From positions 1 through 35,329 of the forward strand of contig JAGBQR010000013.1 in the NCBI GenBank assembly GCA_017632775.1: a DNA stretch of 35,329 nucleotides. Reading direction: 5' to 3'. Position 1 is the stretch's first letter; each line of letters begins with the position of its first letter. The notes beneath the pieces are model-generated. The model was not told the origin of the DNA. It saw only the letters and a program-made list of their open reading frames with translations, and made no database searches. This DNA is from Oscillospiraceae bacterium. Lineage in GTDB: Bacteria; Bacillota; Clostridia; Oscillospirales; Oscillospiraceae. The translations under genes were made by a program, and so were the position numbers. This document shows, piece after piece, positions 15,278 to 23,245 of this stretch.

Positions 15278-15661
15278 TTATTCCAGGTCCAGTTTATCGA
15301 AAAGTGCCGTTGCAAGACGGACACTTTTTCGCGGATCTCCGCGATAATCCAGCGATACGTCCTTTGCATCGCTCCTCGCCACATTCAAGCGATAGGCCGC
15401 ATTATGCACTTCCCACTCCGCGGCAAGGTTTTCGTAACTCCGGTCCGTAAGTCCGGTCCGGGAAATGATCTCGCAGACCAGATGACGGTCCTCCTGCGAG
15501 TTTACCAGATAGGAATCGATGATCTCCGCATCGAATTCCCTGAATTCCACAGAGCAGTTCTCCCCGTAGCGGAAGAGGATCTCATCGATCCGCTCCTTCG
15601 CCTCCGAAAGGCTGAGTTTCTCCGGAAGACTCCGAAAGACCTGAGGGGGCTCTCTTTTCAT
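15278..15661 (-). CDS. Hypothetical protein, 127 residues, in the surface-protein cluster
   Basis: I do not recognise a named family. The protein is soluble, mostly helical, with a mixed-charge composition and no signal peptide or membrane segment. Notable stretches are LPEKLSLSEAKERIDEILFRYGENCSVEF, EFDAEIIDSYLV and RTGLTDRSYENLAAEWEVHN, which look like a compact conserved domain. A GGAGAG lies 7 bases before the ATG. It begins 15 bases after the stop of the large esterase-like gene and ends 35 bases before the apparent ATG of the SH3-like gene, so the three are probably one transcript. The cytoplasmic prediction and position between two exported proteins suggest a chaperone- or regulator-type helper, but this is inference. 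Confidence 0.72.
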   Translation of the reverse strand: MKREPPQVFRSLPEKLSLSEAKERIDEILFRYGENCSVEFREFDAEIIDSYLVNSQEDRHLVCEIISRTGLTDRSYENLAAEWEVHNAAYRLNVARSDAKDVSLDYRGDPRKSVRLATALFDKLDLE

Positions 15662-15676
15662 GCTTGCTCTCTCCTG

Positions 15677-18600
15677 TTACTGTTTATAGTCACTGTCGTA
15701 TTTCGTGCCGTATACATGGTGAACGATCTCCCAGATGTACCGGTAAGCCGCTGTTCCCGGGGCGAAGGCGGTCCTGTTCTGCCAGGCGATGTAGCCGATC
15801 GACCGATGGAGCGTTCCGCCATAGATCACTGCTGTGCTCCCGTCCGGTGCCTTCAGTTTCATGTAGGCACGCAGCGTAAGATCCGGCGCGCACTGGTCAA
15901 GGCTGAAGCCGACCAGCACATTCGTATACTGCTGCACCCCGTTCACAGTCGCGAACACCGGATCCGCCTCTCCCCGCTTATAGGCGTAGTTCGATTTGGC
16001 GGACGGGGTCTCCAGGGTAAGGTCCCTTCCGTTCAGCTTATCCTTCCACTGAACAACTGTTCCGTATTCCAGCAGCGTATAGCCATCGATCCCGCTTCCG
16101 GCAAGTTCCCGCTTGATGCTTTCCGGGACACCGGTGATCATCCGTATACCCTTGTTCCCGCTGATCCGGATCGACGAGCCTGCGTAACAGAGGATATCGT
16201 TCAGCCGCTCCATATACTCCACTGCGTATTCCGTGCTGTTCTTCTTCGTGAAGACATAGACCTTCATCCCCGTCGGATAGCGTTCATGCTCGTCGCCGGC
16301 GGTTTTATTATAGCTGTAGCATGTGAGGATCTTCGGATTTCCGGACGTGATCCGGATATTCCCGTCCGCGTCCGCCGTATAGGAGACGCCATCGATGCTG
16401 ACTGTTTCATTCGCTTTCCAGCGAAGCGTGATCACTCCGCCTGAAGATACGGCTTCGTACGATTCTTTCGCCCACTGCGCATAGAGTTTCAAAGACTGAT
16501 CGTCATAAAAGAAAACGTTGACCAGCTTTTCTTTATCCGCGATCGGCACCCCCGTTCCATCCGGTTCCGTATTCCAGCCGGTGAAGCGATATCCTTTCCG
16601 TCCGAAAGCGTTTGCCGTGATCACCGCTGTCGCTGTGACTTTTCCCGACATGGCTTTCATGGTTCCGGTCGCCGCAGCGGCATTTTTATCAAAGACGATC
16701 CGGTAGCTGTAACCGATATTATCCGTCCCGGGCTTGAGGAATGCTGCCTCCGCACGGATATCCGAAGCCGGCATGATGAGGGAATAGACATTGGTTCCAT
16801 TCTCATTCCCTTCATACGTGACGGCAACGGCTTCTCCGGTCTTCACGCTGATCACGGTCATTTCCGTCTGGATCGAGCCTTCAGCCGGCTTTCCTTTCAG
16901 GATGACCGTGTCCCCGGGGCTGGCAGTGCTGATGCCGCTCCCGTTCTCATCCTGATAGCTCAGGCTTCCTTTTCCGGAAACCGTCCCTTTTTTCAGTTTA
17001 TATTTTTCACGCCTGACCGTATATGTTTTCGTTGCGGAACCCATCGTCACTTTAAGAAGGAGGTCCTCATGGACAGCAGAAATGTCCGGAAAGTATCCGC
17101 ATCCGGTCATCAGTCCTTCCGCCCTGCTCCCGTCCTCATGCGTCAGTTCCATGGTGACGCCGCCGCAGGACCCGCTCCTCGGCGTCGGAACCACTGTGAG
17201 CTGTGCCGCCTTCTTCTCCCGGGCATTCGCCTCGCCGGTTATCAGCCGGTGGTTTTCTATGAAAATGACCGAGGCTTCTTCTATTGCGGTCGTTCCGTCA
17301 TATCCGTACAAGGTAAAATCCGTTGCGCCGGAGCCGGAAAGCCATCCGGACCAGATCCCGTCAGCCGCATCGAGTCCCAGCATGTTATAGGCCGTCTGAG
17401 CGTAATGGAGTCCTGCGAAAAGACTGCTGATCTTTCCGGTGCTTGCTGAATACTTCCCGCTCTTTGCCTTATACGTGAAGCTCTTCGTATCCGAGAATTT
17501 CCAGGAGTCGGTCAGGACGGAAGCCATGAAGAGATCTCCGTAGCGGTTAGCAAGATACTGCTGGGCGGCGCGAGGCCCGCAGTATTCACTCTTTTCGTTT
17601 TTTCCCGCATAATTGTTCCAGCTGCGGACCGCCAGGATCCCTCCGAACGCCGGTATCCCTCTTGACGAAAAAGCTGAGATATAGCTGTTGTGCACTGCTT
17701 CGAATGCCTCTGCATATTCCGGAGCAGTAGCATAAACCATCTGTGAGCTGGATGAGTCCGGATTGGAATTCGATTCGCCGTGAAGCCAGAAATAGCCTCC
17801 GTTCACAACCGTGTATCTGTTTTCATCGATGCTTTCCAGGCAGGCGTTGAGCGTCTGCACAGCAGACGCCGCATAACCTGTCCATTCCTGAACAGGCCTT
17901 CCGTTATGCGCCACGTTGATGATCACCGGTTTCGATCCGGTCAGAGCATTCCATTCCGCGGCAAGGGCAGGCCAAAAGCCCACGCTGGCATCCGGAGATT
18001 CTTTTTCTGCCGCCTTCACTGCGGTCCGCAGATCTGTCAACGCCCCGTTTTTCCACAGGTATCCGTTCCCTGAAGCCGGCACGATAGCCGCGGCGTCATG
18101 CGATCCCGAATCCCCGTAGGCGTTCGACTGGCCATCGATCAGGAAAATACTGAGCCTCGCTTTTGTGACCGTGACCCGATAGACCGTCTCGTCGACGGAA
18201 AGAAACACAGGCTCTTCCGTCACATCAACCGCCCGGATCCTGTTCTCTTCTACCTGGAGGGCATTGCCGCTCCGCTGGGTCTCAATGTTTTCCGCATCTT
18301 CAAAATCGATGACATCGTCAACCTGCATTTCGATTTCGACAGCGGATATCTCCTCCTCGTCAGCAGCCTTTTCTTTCTCCTCTTCCTGCTCTTCCTTTTT
18401 CTCCGGCTCCTCTTCTTCCAGCTTCTCTTCTACCTTCGGCTCCTCTTCTTCCTTCGGGTTTTCTTCCTTCTCCGGATCCGGGACGGTTTCTTCGACGTTC
18501 AGACCTTCCCGGTTTTCCTGCTCATTCCCTTCGCCCGGCAGAATCCCGGAGGAAGCCTCCGGATCCGTCTCCGATGACTGGGACTGCCCGGGATCCGCTG

Positions 18601-18919
18601 TCTCTGCGGCCTGATCGATCCGCTCCTTCAGGAGCTGTGCGTTTTCTTCCGAAAGGCTCTCCAGAAACGCATCCCGTTCTTCTTCCGTCAGCGTCAGATA
18701 ATACTCGTATGCTTTTTCTGTGTCAAAGATGCCTTCCGTCAGAAAATCCTCCTCTGTTCTCAGAAGGGCATCTTCTTCTCCCGCCTCCACCCCAGGGGAT
18801 CCGGGTCCTTCCCCGCTGTCGGCGAAAGCCGCGCCGGGAAACGACGGGAAGAATACGCCCAGGAACAGGATCACCAGAAGGATCGCCGATATGGTTTTTT
18901 TCAGTTTTCGGTCCATCAT
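15677..18919 (-). CDS. Large secreted SGNH (sialate O-acetylesterase-like) protein with InlB-type repeat
   Basis: The 1080-residue protein has a Sec signal peptide (residues 1-34, cleavage near AFA-DS), a helical region (50-100), and a very acidic Glu/Lys-rich spacer (120-200). Residues about 255-530 form an SGNH hydrolase of the SASA (sialate O-acetylesterase) type: IFLIDGQSNAYG with nucleophile Ser near 265, FWLHGES near 378-383 (cf. WxQGE in the family) and GLHYAQTAYNMLG near 503, offering the catalytic His. Such enzymes remove acetyl groups from glycans. A Listeria-Bacteroides (InlB B) repeat lies at about 741-816 (KGYRFTGWNTEPDGTG...LYAQW). The C-terminal 200 residues (SSIRISGNKGIRMITGV, TLLEYGTVV) resemble a domain shared by clostridial surface proteins. 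No sortase motif or membrane anchor is seen at the C-terminus, so attachment is unclear. It heads the cluster. Confidence 0.85.
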   Translation of the reverse strand: MMDRKLKKTISAILLVILFLGVFFPSFPGAAFADSGEGPGSPGVEAGEEDALLRTEEDFLTEGIFDTEKAYEYYLTLTEEERDAFLESLSEENAQLLKERIDQAAETADPGQSQSSETDPEASSGILPGEGNEQENREGLNVEETVPDPEKEENPKEEEEPKVEEKLEEEEPEKKEEQEEEKEKAADEEEISAVEIEMQVDDVIDFEDAENIETQRSGNALQVEENRIRAVDVTEEPVFLSVDETVYRVTVTKARLSIFLIDGQSNAYGDSGSHDAAAIVPASGNGYLWKNGALTDLRTAVKAAEKESPDASVGFWPALAAEWNALTGSKPVIINVAHNGRPVQEWTGYAASAVQTLNACLESIDENRYTVVNGGYFWLHGESNSNPDSSSSQMVYATAPEYAEAFEAVHNSYISAFSSRGIPAFGGILAVRSWNNYAGKNEKSEYCGPRAAQQYLANRYGDLFMASVLTDSWKFSDTKSFTYKAKSGKYSASTGKISSLFAGLHYAQTAYNMLGLDAADGIWSGWLSGSGATDFTLYGYDGTTAIEEASVIFIENHRLITGEANAREKKAAQLTVVPTPRSGSCGGVTMELTHEDGSRAEGLMTGCGYFPDISAVHEDLLLKVTMGSATKTYTVRREKYKLKKGTVSGKGSLSYQDENGSGISTASPGDTVILKGKPAEGSIQTEMTVISVKTGEAVAVTYEGNENGTNVYSLIMPASDIRAEAAFLKPGTDNIGYSYRIVFDKNAAAATGTMKAMSGKVTATAVITANAFGRKGYRFTGWNTEPDGTGVPIADKEKLVNVFFYDDQSLKLYAQWAKESYEAVSSGGVITLRWKANETVSIDGVSYTADADGNIRITSGNPKILTCYSYNKTAGDEHERYPTGMKVYVFTKKNSTEYAVEYMERLNDILCYAGSSIRISGNKGIRMITGVPESIKRELAGSGIDGYTLLEYGTVVQWKDKLNGRDLTLETPSAKSNYAYKRGEADPVFATVNGVQQYTNVLVGFSLDQCAPDLTLRAYMKLKAPDGSTAVIYGGTLHRSIGYIAWQNRTAFAPGTAAYRYIWEIVHHVYGTKYDSDYKQ

Positions 18920-18968
18920 TTTCGTTTTCTGTCTCCGAATCGCTGCACCGCGTTATCTCTGAACAATG

Positions 18969-18987
18969 AAATGGATCATATCCATTT
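18969..18987. promoter_or_regulatory. Palindrome at the start of the SGNH-protein transcript
   Basis: AAATGGAT-CAT-ATCCATTT, a perfect 8-bp inverted repeat 5 bases downstream of the -10 box; it could be an operator or a 5' hairpin. Confidence 0.5.
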
Positions 18988-18992
18988 TGTTT

Positions 18993-19021
18993 ATTATACT
19001 TCTCCCGTTCTCTTCTGACAA
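18993..19021 (-). promoter_or_regulatory. Promoter of the SGNH-protein cluster
   Basis: Minus strand TTGTCA (19016-19021), 17-base spacer, consensus TATAAT (18993-18998), about 75 bases before the start codon. Confidence 0.72.
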
Positions 19022-19135
19022 CCGCTTTCTCGGCCGCTCCGCCTCTGAAGGCCGGGCCTTTTTCTCCGCCGATCCTGTGCAGGTTTCCAGGTGCATGTGC
19101 TTTCTTTTCTTCGTCCACAGCGCTGATTTCTTCTA

Positions 19136-19165
19136 TTGCAAGATCCCCCCTGCGGATGTTATAAT
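19136..19165 (+). promoter_or_regulatory. Promoter of the NAD salvage operon
   Basis: TTGCAA (19136-19141), 18-base spacer, consensus TATAAT (19160-19165), 71 bases before the first start codon. The 19022-19135 stretch between this and the divergent promoter holds nothing I recognise. Confidence 0.68.
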
Positions 19166-19182
19166 TTTAAGCGCTTTTAAAA
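19165..19182 (+). promoter_or_regulatory. Inverted repeat at the NAD operon transcription start
   Basis: TTTTAA-N6-TTAAAA with a central AAGCGCTT palindrome overlaps the end of the -10 box and the expected +1. It is positioned as a repressor operator; which regulator uses it is unknown. Confidence 0.5.
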
Positions 19183-19236
19183 ATGATCGGAAACAGCGTG
19201 TTCCGGAATGACTCTGCCATGAAAAGGAGCATCTGA

Positions 19237-20310
19237 ATGAACAACTTCAAGGCTTTTCTGAAAAGGAAAAACATCGTCTTCACAGCCAGGCGCTACGGGA
19301 TCGATGCTCTTGGTGCCATGGCGCAGGGCCTTTTCTGCTCCCTGCTGATCGGTACCATTATCCGGACGCTCGGGCAGCAGCTGAACATATCCTTTCTGGT
19401 GGATATCGGCACTTATGCCATGGCTGTTTCCGGCCCCGCGATGGCCGTGGCCATCGGTCATGCTCTCCAGGCGCCGCCCATGGTGCTGTTTTCACTGGCT
19501 GCAGTCGGCTGGGCGGCAAACGCGGAAGGAGGCGCAGGCGGGCCTCTCGCCGTGCTGATCATCGCCATCGTAGCCGCGGAATTCGGTAAAGCCGTCTCCA
19601 AGGAAACGAAAGTGGATATCCTGGTCACCCCGGCTGTCACTATCCTGATCGGCGTCGCACTTGCCAAACTGATCGCTCCGCCCATCGGAACCGCCGCAAA
19701 CGCCTTCGGACTGATGATCGACAGTGCTACCAAGCTTCGTCCGTTCTGGATGGGTATCGCTGTTTCCGTTCTGGTCGGGATCGCGCTCACTCTTCCCATA
19801 TCGTCCGCGGCAATCTGTTCGGTCCTCGGACTGACCGGACTGGCAGGCGGTGCTGCAGTCGCCGGCTGCTGTGCGCAGATGGTTGGTTTCGCAGTAATGA
19901 GCTTCCGTGAGAATCGCTGGGGGGGACTGGTTTCCCAGGGTCTCGGCACTTCCATGCTCCAGATGCCGAACATCGTGAGGAACCCGCGTATCTGGATCCC
20001 GCCCGTTATCACTTCCGCGATCACCGGGCCGATCGCGACCTGTGTGTTCCGGATGGAGATGAACGGCGCTGCGATCAATTCCGGTATGGGCACCTGCGGA
20101 CTGTGCGGTCCCATCGGAGTCTGGACGGGCTGGCTCAGTCCCTCGGAAACAGCTGTTGAACGCGGCGCATCCGCCATCCAGGCCGGTGCCTTTGACTGGA
20201 TCGGTCTGCTCCTCATCTGTATCGTGCTTCCCGCCGTGATCTGCCCGCTGCTGAATCTTCTCTGCCGCAGGCTCGGCTGGGTGAAAGACGGGGATCTCAA
20301 GCTGAGCTGA
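19237..20310 (+). CDS. EIIC-only PTS-like permease (PTS_EIIC_2 family), candidate pyridine-precursor transporter
   Basis: The 357-residue protein is hydrophobic with about ten membrane segments. Its opening (FKAFLKRKNIVFTARRYGIDALGAMAQGLFCSLLIGTIIRTLG) and the MNGAAINSGMGTCGLCGPIGVW region match my knowledge of the PTS_EIIC_2 family of putative PTS IIC proteins. No EIIA, EIIB or phosphorylatable Cys/His domain is in this protein or its neighbours, so a phosphotransfer mechanism is not supported here. The three genes that follow make NAD from nicotinate on the same strand with gaps of 41 and 15 bases and one 4-base overlap, so import of nicotinate, nicotinamide or a related precursor is a reasonable inference. 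GAAAAGGAG lies before the ATG. Confidence 0.8.
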   Translation: MNNFKAFLKRKNIVFTARRYGIDALGAMAQGLFCSLLIGTIIRTLGQQLNISFLVDIGTYAMAVSGPAMAVAIGHALQAPPMVLFSLAAVGWAANAEGGAGGPLAVLIIAIVAAEFGKAVSKETKVDILVTPAVTILIGVALAKLIAPPIGTAANAFGLMIDSATKLRPFWMGIAVSVLVGIALTLPISSAAICSVLGLTGLAGGAAVAGCCAQMVGFAVMSFRENRWGGLVSQGLGTSMLQMPNIVRNPRIWIPPVITSAITGPIATCVFRMEMNGAAINSGMGTCGLCGPIGVWTGWLSPSETAVERGASAIQAGAFDWIGLLLICIVLPAVICPLLNLLCRRLGWVKDGDLKLS

Positions 20311-20351
20311 ATCCTCTCCCCCTCATCATTAACAATTGGAGGAAAACATCT

Positions 20352-21110
20352 ATGAACGAAAAACTTCGCGCATATCTTGCTTCCCGGGACTATGACGCCA
20401 TCACCCGCGGCTGTGTGGAATGGATCCGCGGCTGGTTTGCCGAGAACGGTCCCGCTTCGCCGGCAGTGATCGGCATCTCCGGGGGAAAGGATTCCAGTGT
20501 AGTCGCTGCACTGTGCAAGGAAGCCCTCGGAAGGGACCGGGTATTCGGCGTCATGATGCCGAATTCCGTGCAGCCGGACATCAATTACTCCCGTCTTCTC
20601 GTGGAGCATCTTGATATCCCTCATGCGGAGGTGAACATTGCCGAGAGCGTTCTCGGCGTACGCAACTCCGTTCTGGCCGCCGGCCTGGCCTTCACCGATC
20701 AGATGACGATCAACCTTCCCCCGCGTATCCGCATGACAACGCTCTATGCCGTCTCCCAGTGCATGAATGGCCGCGTTTCCAACAATTGCAACCGCTCCGA
20801 AAACTATGTCGGCTATTCTACGGTCTTCGGCGACGCTGCCGGTGACTTCTCACCGCTGGCGAATCTCACCGTCACGGAAGTAAAGCAGGTGGGCAGATGT
20901 CTGGGACTGCCGGAGATGTTCGTGGAAAAACCGCCCTCCGACGGTCTTACGGACAGGACAGACGAGGACAACTTCGGTTTTACCTATGAGGATATGGACA
21001 CCTACATCCTTACCGGCTTCTGCCCGGACGAAGAAATCCGTGAACGGATCGACCGGAGACACAAGGCCAACCTCTTCAAGCTCCGTCCGATGCCGGAGTA
21101 TGTATTTTGA
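20352..21110 (+). CDS. nadE: Ammonia-dependent NAD+ synthetase NadE
   Basis: The 252-residue protein amidates nicotinate adenine dinucleotide to NAD+ using ATP and ammonia. The PP-loop GISGGKDSS (residues 41-49) binds ATP pyrophosphate, and PPSDGLTDRTDEDNFGF is the family's deamido-NAD and ATP binding loop. It lacks the N-terminal glutaminase domain of glutamine-dependent enzymes, so it uses free ammonia. GGAGG lies 10 bases before the ATG. It is the second gene of the NAD salvage operon, 41 bases after the permease and 15 before the nicotinate phosphoribosyltransferase gene. Confidence 0.96.
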   Translation: MNEKLRAYLASRDYDAITRGCVEWIRGWFAENGPASPAVIGISGGKDSSVVAALCKEALGRDRVFGVMMPNSVQPDINYSRLLVEHLDIPHAEVNIAESVLGVRNSVLAAGLAFTDQMTINLPPRIRMTTLYAVSQCMNGRVSNNCNRSENYVGYSTVFGDAAGDFSPLANLTVTEVKQVGRCLGLPEMFVEKPPSDGLTDRTDEDNFGFTYEDMDTYILTGFCPDEEIRERIDRRHKANLFKLRPMPEYVF

Positions 21111-21125
21111 CGGGAGAATATCCAG

Positions 21126-22583
21126 ATGAATCAGCAGGACAACCGCAATATCACGATGGTCATGGACTTTTACGAGATGACCATGGCCAACGGCTATTTC
21201 AACAGCCATGTCAGCGAAACGAAGGCCGTTTTTGATGTTTTCTTCCGGAAAAACCCTGACGATGCCGGTTTTTCCATTTTCGCCGGCCTGGAACAGGTGA
21301 TCGAATACATCAAGAACCTGCATTTTGAGAAGGAAGATATTGAGTATTTCCGCAGCCAGCATCTCTTCAGTGAAGAATTTCTCGATTTTCTTGCCGGCTA
21401 CCGTTTTCGCGGCGACATCTATGCCATGCCGGAGGGCACGATCGTTTATCCGAACGAACCGCTGATCACCGTTGTGGCCCCTCTGCTCGACGCGCAGCTC
21501 GTGGAGACCGCCATCCTCCTGCAGGTGAACCATCAGTCCCTCATCGCCACGAAGACCAACCGCATCGTCCGGGCAGCGGAAGGAAAGGCCGTCTCGGATT
21601 TCGGCGCGCGGAGGGCCCATAACGTGGACGCGGCGGTCTATGGGGCCAGAGCAGCCTATATCGGCGGTGCTGTAGGAACCGCTACCGTCCTGGCCGGACA
21701 GATGTTCGGAATCCCCATCTCAGGAACCATGGCCCACAGCTGGGTGATGTTTTTTGAGAATGAATACGAGGCTTTCAAAAAGTATGCCGAGACCTATCCG
21801 GACTCCACGCTCCTTCTCGTGGATACTTTTGATGTCCTCAGAAGCGGCATTCCCAACGCCATTCGTATCGCCAGAGAGGTCCTTGAACCTATGGGCAAGC
21901 GCCTGAAAGGCATCCGCCTCGATTCCGGTGACCTGGCTTATCTTTCCAAGGAAGCAAGGATCATGCTCGACGAAGCCGGACTTACAGACTGCATCATCGT
22001 TGCTTCCAACAGTCTCGATGAGTTTACCCTTCGCTCCCTTAAGCAGCAGGGTGCCCGTATCGACAGCTACGGCGTCGGCGAGCGCCTTATCACATCCGCT
22101 TCCAACCCGGTGTTCGGAGCGGTATATAAGATGGCTGCCATTGTAAAGGACGACGGAACATTCATTCCGAAAATCAAAGTCTCCGAGACACCGGAGAAAA
22201 TCACGAACCCCGGTCTCAAAAAGATCTACCGCGTCTATGACTCGGACGGCAAGGCGATCGCCGAGTATCTGACCCGCGCGGATGAACAGATCGATTTCAC
22301 GAAACCGGTCCGTTATATCGACTCGAAAAAGTACTGGAAGACCCGCTATTTTGAAAACTGCACGTTCAAAGAGCTTCAGGTGCCGGTTTTCCAGAACGGT
22401 GAATGCGTCTACCAATGCCCGCCGCTGAAGGATGTCCGGGACTATGTGAGACGGCAGCTCAATGAGGAGATCTGGGACGAAGAGCAGCGTTTTTCCAATC
22501 CGCATACCCATTACTTTGATTTCAGCCCGCTCCTTTATGAGACCAAGATGGACCTGCTGGCGGAGGATCACAAAAACGGATGA
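21126..22583 (+). CDS. pncB: Nicotinate phosphoribosyltransferase
   Basis: The 485-residue protein converts nicotinate and PRPP to nicotinate mononucleotide, the entry step of the Preiss-Handler route. Characteristic stretches are MVMDFYEMTMANGYF at the N-terminus, FGARRAHNVDAAVYGARAAYIGG, ISGTMAHSWVMFF (with the regulatory/catalytic His), and KGIRLDSGDLAYLSKEAR. Length fits the Gram-positive type of the family. GGGAGAA lies upstream of the ATG. The stop codon overlaps the start of nadD (ATGA), so the two are translationally coupled. Confidence 0.95.
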   Translation: MNQQDNRNITMVMDFYEMTMANGYFNSHVSETKAVFDVFFRKNPDDAGFSIFAGLEQVIEYIKNLHFEKEDIEYFRSQHLFSEEFLDFLAGYRFRGDIYAMPEGTIVYPNEPLITVVAPLLDAQLVETAILLQVNHQSLIATKTNRIVRAAEGKAVSDFGARRAHNVDAAVYGARAAYIGGAVGTATVLAGQMFGIPISGTMAHSWVMFFENEYEAFKKYAETYPDSTLLLVDTFDVLRSGIPNAIRIAREVLEPMGKRLKGIRLDSGDLAYLSKEARIMLDEAGLTDCIIVASNSLDEFTLRSLKQQGARIDSYGVGERLITSASNPVFGAVYKMAAIVKDDGTFIPKIKVSETPEKITNPGLKKIYRVYDSDGKAIAEYLTRADEQIDFTKPVRYIDSKKYWKTRYFENCTFKELQVPVFQNGECVYQCPPLKDVRDYVRRQLNEEIWDEEQRFSNPHTHYFDFSPLLYETKMDLLAEDHKNG

Positions 22584-23185
22584 GGACCGCGATTTACGGA
22601 GGAAGCTTCAACCCTCCTCACCTCGGCCATATTGCTGCCGCAAAAACCGTAATGACGGATCTCAGGCCTGACCGTCTGCTTATCATGCCGGACTGTCTGG
22701 CTCCGCATAAGGCGATGGCAGCGAATACGCCCTCTCCGGAGCACCGCCTGGAAATGTGCCGTCTGGCTTTCGGTGACATTCCCGGAGCAGAGATCTCCGA
22801 ACTGGAGATCCGCCGCGGCGGAAAAAGCTATACCGTCGACACTCTTGAACAGCTCACCGCCCTTTTCCCGGAGGATATCTTTTATCTCGTGATGGGTTCC
22901 GACATGTTTTTGAGCTTCACCACCGGCTGGTACCGCTTTGAAGACATCCTGCACATGTGCATTCCGGTGGTCATCTCCCGGGAAGAGGATGACCTGGAGC
23001 AGCTTGAGAGCGGAGCGGAATACATGCGTTCACGCTACGGAGCGGATATACGTATCCTTCGCCGGCATAAACCGGTCGTCCTGAGCTCCAGCGAAGTTCG
23101 GGAAACCATCCTCGCCGGCGGCCTGCATCTTCTGCTCAGTGATCCCGTCCGGGAGTACATTGAAAAAAACGGTCTGTACCGCTGA
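22580..23185 (+). CDS. nadD: Nicotinate-nucleotide adenylyltransferase NadD
   Basis: The 201-residue protein transfers AMP from ATP to nicotinate mononucleotide, giving deamido-NAD for NadE. The nucleotidyltransferase motif GGSFNPPHLGH (residues 7-17, HxGH) is intact and the C-terminal SSSEVRETI matches the ISSTxIR ATP-binding motif of the family. It is the last gene of the operon, and its stop lies inside the terminator hairpin. Many Firmicutes place nadD beside yqeK and rsfS; here it is instead grouped with the two other nicotinate salvage enzymes. Confidence 0.95.
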   Translation: MRTAIYGGSFNPPHLGHIAAAKTVMTDLRPDRLLIMPDCLAPHKAMAANTPSPEHRLEMCRLAFGDIPGAEISELEIRRGGKSYTVDTLEQLTALFPEDIFYLVMGSDMFLSFTTGWYRFEDILHMCIPVVISREEDDLEQLESGAEYMRSRYGADIRILRRHKPVVLSSSEVRETILAGGLHLLLSDPVREYIEKNGLYR

Positions 23186-23200
23186 GGGCAGACCGTTTTT
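23163..23200 (+). terminator. Terminator of the NAD salvage operon
   Basis: 12-bp stem AAAAACGGTCTG / CAGACCGTTTTT (23165-23176 and 23189-23200). The nadD stop codon (23183-23185) is in the loop. Confidence 0.9.
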
Positions 23201-23203
23201 GTG

Positions 23204-23245
23204 AAAAAAGAACCGCGATGTCTGCCGACACCGCGGTTCTTTTTT
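23204..23245. terminator. Second hairpin between nadD and the convergent gltS-like gene
   Basis: 14-bp stem AAAAAAGAACCGCG / CGCGGTTCTTTTTT (23204-23217 and 23232-23245), T-runs on both strands. It backs up the nadD terminator and serves the minus-strand transporter whose stop it touches. Confidence 0.88.

Noticed and set aside
15062-16444. 460-residue plus-strand frame opposite the SH3-like and esterase-like genes
   Set aside because: It crosses two minus-strand genes and a gene boundary and shows no family motif.
18360-18480. Glu/Lys codon repeats in the esterase-like gene as a possible tandem repeat element
   Set aside because: The repetition is simple acidic low complexity within one coding frame, not a defined repeat unit or CRISPR-like array.
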